From contig NC_084802.1 in the NCBI RefSeq assembly GCF_963169125.1, positions 32,022,107 to 32,086,106 of the forward strand: a stretch of 64,000 nucleotides of DNA, given 5' to 3'. This document shows, one piece after another, positions 57,064 through 64,000 of the stretch. Positions within the stretch are counted from its first letter, which is position 1. Each line of letters opens with the position of its first letter. The notes below the pieces were generated by a model. The model was not told the DNA's origin, ran no database searches, and saw only the letters and a program-made list of their open reading frames with translations. Made by a program: the position numbers and the translations under genes. This DNA is from Humulus lupulus (taxonomy: Eukaryota; Streptophyta; Magnoliopsida; Rosales; Cannabaceae).

Positions 57064-58026
57064 TGTAACGTCCCAATTTCCCTAATGTGGCTTAGTGCTT
57101 GGAATAGGGGGCCAGGAGGGCAATAATTGGTTTAATGTGTTATTATATGATTATATGCATGATTATGTGCGTTGTATTATTATATGACAGTAGTTGCATA
57201 TATGTGGGTTGTTTCTTATAAGAATGGGATTTTCGTAATTTTGGCCCATTGAGGGCATGTTTGTATATTTATGTGCGTGTATGTAATATATGGGTGAGAC
57301 CACATTATTATGTGGATATATTTGAGCTATTCGGCATGAGACGATCCTAGGAAGCAAGTTAGCAGTTTAGTCATAACGGGGTCAATTACCGGGCTCGGGG
57401 TGAGCCTAGGGGTAATTTGATACTTAGTACATTACCAGATTTGAGCGGGTAATGGGAAATGTTTTGGTAATTATTTTAGGATATTGGGAATGGTGGGAAT
57501 CGTGAGACGTTAATTATGATTAACGGGGTAGGTGTTAATGACCAAACTGCCCTTGGGTGGCTTTGAGAGGGAAGGTTGGCCCTAGGGGCATTTTTGTCAT
57601 TTTAAGCTATTAGATAGACTTGACCAAGGGGGGAAGGCTGTGGAATGAACTAAAAGAACAAGTCTCTCTTTCTCTCATGATCATTCTTCCTCTCTCTCTC
57701 TCTCGGTTTGATTTTGAAGCTAAGTTTGAGCTAGGTTCTTGATTGGGTGAAGCTTAGGGATAATTCAGTGATTAAGGTAATGATACTAAGCTTGAACTTT
57801 AAAGTTTTCCTCTATTTTTATGTTGTTTATAAGCTTGAAAGTTTGATTATGGAATTGGATTTTTGTTGGTGTTTTCAGTGTTTTAAAGCTTCGGTTTTAT
57901 TGCTGGTTTGGTGATAATGTTGTATTGAGGTTTGGTTTTGAGTTTGGGATTGTTTGGTAGTGTTTTTGGTTGAGTTTGGATTGAAGAAAAAATAGGGGTG
58001 CTTGGTTCGTGGGGGCAAGTCGCAGC

Positions 58027-58500
58027 TACGGATGCACATTTTCCCCATGGGGACGGGGCCCCGCAGGGACCCGCCCCTAATGGGCGGGGAATCCCCGTCT
58101 AAATGGGGCGGGGCGGGGCGGGGACAGGGATAGCACTCCCCGCCCCGACAGGGCCCCGTTTAATTTTTTTTTTATATACTTTTGTAATATTTTATATGTA
58201 TTTTATATCTTTCTTTATGTGTTTTTGTATTATAGTAGTAAATTTTTTAATATTTTAAATTTGATTTAGGATAGTGTTTAATATTTTAAATAATAAATAT
58301 TGTGAAATATTTTTATTTACATATAATTTACAGTTTTTATTTTAAAATTTATTTTTTAAATAAATGGGTTCCCCGTGGGGATTCCCCACCCCGTCCCTGA
58401 TGGGGAATAAGCAAGGATGGGGTGGGGACAGGGATTCGAAATATAAATGGGGACGGGGGGGATCACTCCCCGCCAATATCCCACCCCGTGTGCATCACTA
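58027..58500. mobile_element. hAT-type MITE K inside solo LTR J
   Basis: The ends are TACGGATGCACATTTTCCCC and (complement) TAGTGATGCACACGGGGTGG. The 8-base duplication GTCGCAGC lies at 58019-58026 and 58501-58508, the length typical of hAT transposases. GC-rich arms (GGGGCGGGGCGGGGCGGGG near 58103) flank an AT-rich middle. No transposase is encoded. Confidence 0.88.
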
Positions 58501-58984
58501 GTCGCAGCTATGTTCTTGGGCGCCGCGACCTATGCGAACCCCAAAGCCAAGCTGAGGCTCTGTCATGATAGCACATTGCGACCCTCAAGGGAAATTCGTG
58601 GCCCTCCCCTGCCACCCAGAGATGGGGCTTTCTATCTGGGAGGCACACCGCGACCCTTGGGGGCAGGTCGCGGCCCGCCTGGTCCTTTTGAGCCAATGTT
58701 TGTTTTAAGGGTGGGTTTTCAAACCTTAAGGATCGAGTTCAAATCTACCAGCCATTTTAGTATAATTCGAGGTCCCGAGGGCTAGGACTCAGTGCAAAAC
58801 CTTTGATTACCGCTAAGGGCTCAAGGTCAGGATCGTGCTCAAGGATCGTTCTTAACTTATTTTACGCTCAAGCTTGAGGTAAGAAAACTGCACCTGTTAT
58901 GTGACATACAAGAATATTGATGAAGCATGTTGAGTGCTCTATATATGGATATATGTTGCATTATAAATGCTTGGTTCCATTGTT

Positions 58985-59430
58985 TACTTGAGAAACGCAC
59001 TGACTTATCAGTCAGAAACGCCAATAGTGTTGAGTGCTGGTCGTAAAGCACTGACTTATCAGCCAGGAACGGCAATAGTGCTGAGTACTGGTCATATGGA
59101 ATTGACTTATGATTCAGGAGCGGGAATAGCGCATTAAACGCTGGTTGAAATGATTAGATCTAATCAACAGAGCGTTACACGCTCGTCCGACCCTATGGTC
59201 GAAGAAAACTAAAGCGTTTGACTAGTTCCATGGCTAGTTACTCAGAGTTAGGGATAAAAGGCTCAGGGTGACTTGATGGTCACATGGCTAGGGCACAGGA
59301 CCCCAGAATGACTCCACGGTCATCTATTCAGAACAAGGGACCTCAGGATGACTCCACGGTCATCTATTTAGGGCACAGGACCCCAGGGTGACTCCATGGT
59401 CATCTGATTAGGGACACGGGCCCCAAAATG
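58985..59430. repeat. Two short tandem-repeat arrays in solo LTR J
   Basis: At 58990-59135 three copies of a 60-base unit contain CACTGACTTATCAG and GGAACGGCAATAGTGC. At 59265-59430 at least three copies of a 50-base unit contain GGACCCCAG and TGACTCCACGGTCATCT. They are diverged and code for nothing evident. Confidence 0.7.
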
Positions 59431-59884
59431 ATTCCATATACTTGTATGCATGCAGTAATAAGTTTTCTTGTTGAGCCTTGGCTCACGAGTGCTATGTGGT
59501 GCAGGTAAAGGGAAAGAAAAGCTTACCTAGCCTTGAGTAGAGAGCTTAGGTAGCAACGTGTACATATGCGGCTGCTTGACCACCACAGCCAAGGTGTTTA
59601 AGGGGAACTAGGGTTTAACCCTATTTTTTCCACTTAGGTCGGCGGATTGTAAATTTTGAATTGTAATGACCATTTTGGATTGTAAACAACTTTGTAAACA
59701 CTATTATAGGATCCCATGTACAGTTTAACAATTTTAATAAAACAACCATTTATTTTGACTGAGATTTTCACCCTGACCCATTAATAACACTTAGATGCAT
59801 GTTTATAGCCTAAGGACTCATTTAGCGAGTTAAGCACTATTTAAAGTACACAGTGTGACGGTTCTGACTATCCAGAGCGTTTCA

Positions 59885-60205
59885 AGAAGCATAAGAAGTC
59901 AATCCATGGAGACTTGGATACTTCTCTTTTGCTCTGTTGGCTGAATTTGCCTTTGAGTGTGCCATGAACTGTGGAGAGGTGAAGAGGTCAACACACTTCT
60001 GCCAACTGTTTGTCCTTGGTTGGATTATTTCTAGCTGCCTCGATATCATCATACCCTCCATGTTCATCGAAATGTTTTTTCTTTCGACCTTTTCTATCAT
60101 TGTAGCAATCTTTAAACTCTCGCTCAATGTTAGTCTCTATCAGTCGCCACTCGGGGCGAGCTCTGGGAAGAATGAAAATGTCACAATCCAAGCCCTAGGA
60201 ATGGC
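59885..60205 (-). pseudogene. TNPA-like transposase gene of CACTA I, middle part
   Basis: Frames 60191-59988 (EFKDCYNDRKGRKKKHFDEH, EAARNNPTKDKQLAEVC) and 60127-59882 (VDLFTSPQFMAHSKANSANR, KEKYPSLHGLTSYAS) are one protein shifted by an extra base near 59990. It joins ARLKK beyond solo LTR J in frame. The upstream part is cut off by element L at 60210. Confidence 0.82.
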
Positions 60206-62156
60206 AGATGTGTAATATCCATAACTTGGATGGTCAAATGTCAAGCTTTGACCCTTGTTGGAAAATAACATTTATAAATTATCCTTTAGTTTATATTAAA
60301 TGGTATCATAATTGTAAGTCCAAAATAATGGAATAACTCCTATAATTATATAGAAAAATATTAGTGATAAAAGCAAGATCATCTTTCATTATACATAAAA
60401 CAATAATATTCCTATGGTTATATAATCACCAAATAGTAAAATGTAATAAGTTACAAATAAAAAAAATATACTTGGCATCCATAATTCCTCGAACTAAATA
60501 GCATAGCTAAACTCCAACATAATATACCTTAATAGAATCAGGAATAATTCACAAGTCATACACTTCGCCTTGAACCTAAAACCTTAAAGAAAACTAGATT
60601 GGACTAAACTAGGACAAATCTAGACTTTGGATCCCTATCCATCAATCTCAAATTGAGCGTTCTCCTGGAAGGGATAAATAGGGGTGAGCTTATAAAACCC
60701 AGTAGGAATACAACTATTCACAAAGGACCCATAGTTTTAATAAAAATCCTTGTATGGTTAGCTTTTAAAACAAAACATATCATCATCATGTGTAAACAAA
60801 GACAGAGAGACCACACATAATCACAAGAGCATAGCTACACGTTCACATCACACCATCCACTAGATCCCTAGTTCCCGTTACCCACCATAGAAAACCGACA
60901 TCCTAAACCGGTTAGCCGGACCTGATAACCACCACAAGGGGGAGGCTCAGAACACTTCTTGTATACAGATGCTAGGTCTTTACACCTACAGGTGAGTGGA
61001 CACCTGATCTACCTATGATGACATAGATACTAGGTCGTAAAACAATAACATGCACAAATCATGATCACTATGGCTCTCAACAATATAACCAAAAGCAGGT
61101 AAACATGAATAACAATAAACATATTCCATTTTATTTTAGAAAATTGGGCAACATAACGACTGTATTTGAATAAAACCCTAAAATCATAACCTGCATCAAT
61201 ATGTATACAAAAAGTATAGTTGGCACATAATGCCATCAGAACACTCTAGAAAAACATGCAGATTAAGTATCTGCTTTTCAAACATTTTATAAATATAAAA
61301 ATAGCAATATGTTTAATGCACTCCAATACAAATGAAAAAGTCTAAGAACCAAGTTGAGTCCCTTCCTCTAGATACGATCATTTGATAATTATCCGAGACA
61401 CTCTCGAGCTTAACGATGATCCTAGTGTGATTATTCTATTTAAAATATCACGTTTTTCCTACATGCATCAAATGAGTAAACGATTGTCATCTTTGCATTC
61501 ATTATTCGAAATCGTGTCCAACGACATATAATATAACTATATTTAAAATTTCAAGTTCTGGAACCTCACCCAAGCGGTGCACAGTAGTAGTTGGCGACAG
61601 TGAACGGTGCACCGACAACGTCGACGAAGATAGGCGTGGCATATATCAAAACAATCCTCTAGATGAGTACATCACATATGTGCAACCCATTTGCCCAAAT
61701 AGCCAGCAGTGTCGCCAGAAAACGCTTCCAAAGGACAGAGATACCCAAAATCTCGTCGGAGAAAAATGGCGAGTTGACTAGAATGACTTAGTGGGAAAAG
61801 TTCCCCTCTTCGTGTTGGTTCCAATGGTACCAACCATTCACCGAGGGGTGGCTGGGGTTGGCCGGAAAACGAGTTCAAAGTTTGAACGGCAAAACTTTGA
61901 CTGGCAACTCCGGGAAAACGACGGCGAGTGAGAGGCTGCCCCTTGGTTGCTGACTTCGTCAACGGCTGGTGAACACTTCTGGCCGATATGTGGAAGCAAA
62001 TGGTGGTCAGAAAATTGTCACCCATGGTGTCTTCCATAGCTTCCAAGGAGAAGAAAATAAAAAGAAAGAAGAAGAATAAGAAGAAATGAAGAGAGAGAGA
62101 GAGAGAGAAAGATAGATAGTGTCGGGGAGAGAAAAGTAAAAGAGATAAAAAATTTA

Positions 62157-63240
62157 GAGGGGTGCTATGTACAGACATTGTTTCAACCATTTGTGCAGAC
62201 ACCATCTCTATAGATGACACGTGGGCAGCCCTACAATAAAATAATTTCCATATTTTAAATAAATATACGATTTTTCTTTTTTAAAAAAACACACAATGTA
62301 ATACATATTTCTTGTGTGCCTGTGAGTTTTTTTTTTTAGATTTATAGTTTTTAATTAATAAAACCAAATAACATAAGTTAACACATACAATAGCAAATTT
62401 TAATAGATTACACCTTAAGCATTAAAATTAGAATTGAAATTTGTATTACTTCTTAAAATAAATTATATAACAAAACAAAGTCCATATTTTTATTAATGTT
62501 AAACAACTCATGTATGTACAACTTTTTAAAAAAAATACACAATGTAATGCATCATAAGTTATCACATACAAAATCAAATTTTAATAGATTACAGCTCAAG
62601 TATTAAAATTAGATTTCTTAAAATAAAATAATAATTTTCTCTATTTTTTTATATATATTTTACTCTAAAAAAATTATAGCTCAAGTATTAAAATTAGATT
62701 TCTTAAAATAAAATAATAATTTTCTCTTTCTTTCTTTTTTTTTATATATTTTACTCTAAAACAATTATTATTTTCTCATAAATTAAGTACAATTGTGTGT
62801 GATTAGTTCCTCAAAACCACAACTAATTCTGTAAATGGGTTGTTACGTTCTCAAACTCTCATAACAACTTCATTGACTTAAGTGTTAATTCAGTCATTGA
62901 CTTATAAAATGACAATTTCACTCCATTTGTTTCACTGAGATTCATTTGAGGTTCTTGAACTAGGAAATCTATCTTTATTTACTACAAATTGTTTTTTGAT
63001 GATATATTTAATATTTTAAAAATAATTAATTTCAATAAAAAAGATCATTTTAAATTGAAAAAAAAAAAACTCACAGGAACACATGACAATGTATATTACA
63101 TTGTGTGTTCTTTTAAAAAATAAAATTTGTATATTTATATAAAATATGGTATTTGTTTTATTGCAGTGCTCCCCATGTGTCATCTATAGAGATGATGTTT
63201 GTCCAAATGGTTGAAATAATGTCGGTACATAGCACCCCTC
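62157..63240. mobile_element. MULE-type MITE M with about 190-bp terminal inverted repeats
   Basis: The left end GAGGGGTGCTATGTACAGAC and the right end (complement) GAGGGGTGCTATGTACCGAC stay alignable for roughly 190 bases. This includes CATCTCTATAGATGACAC and ACACACAATGTAATA on both sides. A 9-base duplication AAAAATTTA lies at 62148-62156 and 63241-63249. The middle is AT-rich with internal duplications (TTAAAATTAGATTTCTTAAA twice near 62600 and 62690). No transposase. Confidence 0.9.
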
Positions 63241-63539
63241 AAAAATTTAATATAAAAAAATGGGTCCCACCACTTAAAAGAAATAGTATAATAATCATAA
63301 AAAAATGTGGGTTTTACATTCTTCCCTCCTTATAAAAATTTCATCCTGAAATTTAGTAGCACTCCCTCACAAAGATAATCCAAACAAACAAGGATACTTC
63401 ACATAAGCATACACCTCCGTCTCTAACTCCAACTTCCAAAGAATTATCTTTTTTCTATGGATCCACCATTAGACCCTAATTATTAGAATTTTCCATGTTC
63501 CTTTGCACATTTAACTCGCTTGTCAAAATTATAAAAAGT

Positions 63540-63800
63540 TTTCTTCATAAACCATATATTTTTGACGATGGACAACCTCATATCCAATAAGGTGCGATGA
63601 GTATGGATTATACTTCCTCAACATTGACACATGGGACTCATTGTAAACGTTCCCTAATTGTGCTAGTAAATTCATCCGATAAGTGATCTTCTTAACTCTT
63701 TTGATAACTTGAAAGGTTTCGCATACATTAGGGCTAGCTTACCCTTCACTCTAAACCTCGTTACACCATACATGAGAGTCACCAACCTCAATCTCGACTT
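63540..63800 (-). pseudogene. Integrase C-terminal (GPY/F-type) remnant of element L
   Basis: The minus strand reads fragments TYRMNLLAQLGNVYN and ESHVSMLRKYNPYSSHLIGY, preceded by stops. These match the integrase C-terminus before the chromodomain of Tekay-type elements (VAYRL.LP..L..VH.VFHVSMLRKY). The chromodomain region (63390-63540) and the sequence up to 64000 are more decayed. Confidence 0.6.
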
Positions 63801-64000
63801 CTCATCGATGGAAATCAAGATAACTATTCTGGTGACTTTGAACAACCTTAAGTCCTTGTATGGTCTCGGTATTACCTACTATATTAGCAAAAATATAATG
63901 TCCAATGATGACATGCTCGTCCATTCATGCCCAACAGAAGGGCAATCTACATGGTCTCCCATATAGATTCTCGTAGGAAGTCATGTTGTATATAGATGAT

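Larger units (their letters stand above)
57064..59884. mobile_element. Solo LTR J (2.8 kb) in the TNPA exon
   Basis: It starts TGTAACGTCCCAATTTCC and ends CAGAGCGTTTCA. It is flanked by AGAAG at 57059-57063 and 59885-59889, so it is a TG...CA element with a 5-bp duplication. There are no gag or pol frames, PBS or polypurine tract inside. Such long LTRs starting TGTAACG are usual in plant Ty3-gypsy elements; the exact clade is inferred only. A single LTR with one target duplication points to recombination between two LTRs of a once complete insertion. It contains hAT MITE K and internal repeats at 58985-59430. Confidence 0.82.
55557..60210 (-). mobile_element. CACTA element I with split TNPA gene; far end interrupted by element L
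   Basis: The left terminus is CACTATATGAAAAGGGGTCT (55557). Subterminal repeats of CTACAGCGATGACATGTGGT type, direct and inverted, follow to about 55980. The TNPA-like gene on the minus strand starts near the subterminal region's inner side. The element is cut at 57063 by solo LTR J and again at 60210 by LTR retrotransposon L. Its other end is not in the window. Confidence 0.78.
60211..64000 (-). mobile_element. Chromovirus-type Ty3-gypsy retrotransposon L, truncated by window end
   Basis: Its 3' LTR spans 60211-63318. On the minus strand it begins TGTAAAACCCACATTTTT and ends GGATATTACA, with MITE M inside; the LTR alone is about 2.0 kb. AGATG at 60206-60210 would be the target duplication; its partner lies beyond the window. 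On the minus strand the polypurine tract ATAAGGAGGGAAGAA (63319-63333) touches the LTR. It is preceded by KFQDEIFIRRE-like sequence, the common end of Tekay/Del-type elements. The interior up to 64000 is decayed pol. Stretch 60211-62156 holds no gene. Confidence 0.78.

Noticed and set aside
58447..58785. 112-codon plus-strand frame
   Set aside because: It spans the end of hAT MITE K and LTR sequence of J, so it cannot be an old gene. The frame is a by-product of GC-rich sequence.
61672..62220. 182-codon minus-strand frame
   Set aside because: It crosses the border of MITE M and the end of L's LTR, is rich in Ser/Leu/Phe from a GA tract, and has no domain.

Overview
This window is nuclear DNA from a flowering plant, most likely a eudicot. 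It has AT-rich intergenic DNA, spliceosomal GT/AG introns, one plant-specific AT-hook (AHL) gene, and dense plant transposons: CACTA/EnSpm, Ty3-gypsy of the Tat and chromovirus types, Ty1-copia, hAT, MULE and TRIM. I cannot name the species from sequence alone. The only gene that looks like an intact host gene is the AHL gene at 43701-44624 on the minus strand. Almost everything else is mobile DNA in various states of decay.

Bases 1-36887 form a four-level nest. Each insertion boundary is marked by target-site duplications (TSDs) that I could read. Level 0 is a CACTA element (D), with TNP2, a DUF4216-like region and a TNPA/Ulp1-protease gene; its left end lies outside the window. Level 1 is Ty3-gypsy element A (5224-35019, minus strand, TSD CCACT), which splits an exon of D's protease gene in two. 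Level 2 is CACTA element C (14488-34007, TSD TCA), inserted in A's gag. C has no transposase but carries exon pieces of a host CYFIP/PIR121 (SRA1/PIROGI, WAVE complex) gene. Level 3 is Ty3-gypsy element B (21014-33800, minus strand, TSD TAATT), inserted in C's 3' subterminal repeats. LTR divergence estimated by eye (A about 6 %, B about 2.4 %) agrees with this order.

A and B belong to the same general type, Tat-like with a second RNase H. They share the primer-binding site TGGTGCTTTCATTGAGAGCC. Both carry, between pol and the 3' LTR, a gene on the opposite strand with its own TATA box, a leader intron ending exactly at the ATG, a conserved 'putative gypsy type transposon' domain, and a last coiled-coil exon. 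In B, gag-pro and pol are in one frame separated by a single UAG in the context UAG-CAA-UUA, the tobamovirus-type readthrough context.

From 36888 to 47460 lie AT-rich intergenic DNA, a TRIM element, a possible Helitron end, the AHL gene with a CT-rich leader, and a MULE-like AT-rich element. From 47462 to 53514 lie a deleted CACTA (E) whose 3' end is tandemly triplicated, a Ty1-copia remnant (H) interrupted by a CACTA mini-element (F, TSD TTA), and the end of a further CACTA (G). From 55557 to the window end a second nest begins: CACTA element I has its TNPA gene (minus strand) split by a 2.8-kb solo LTR (J, TSD AGAAG), which itself holds a hAT MITE (K, TSD GTCGCAGC). I is then interrupted by a chromovirus-type LTR retrotransposon (L, minus strand) that runs off the window and holds a MULE-type MITE with long inverted repeats (M, TSD AAAAATTTA).
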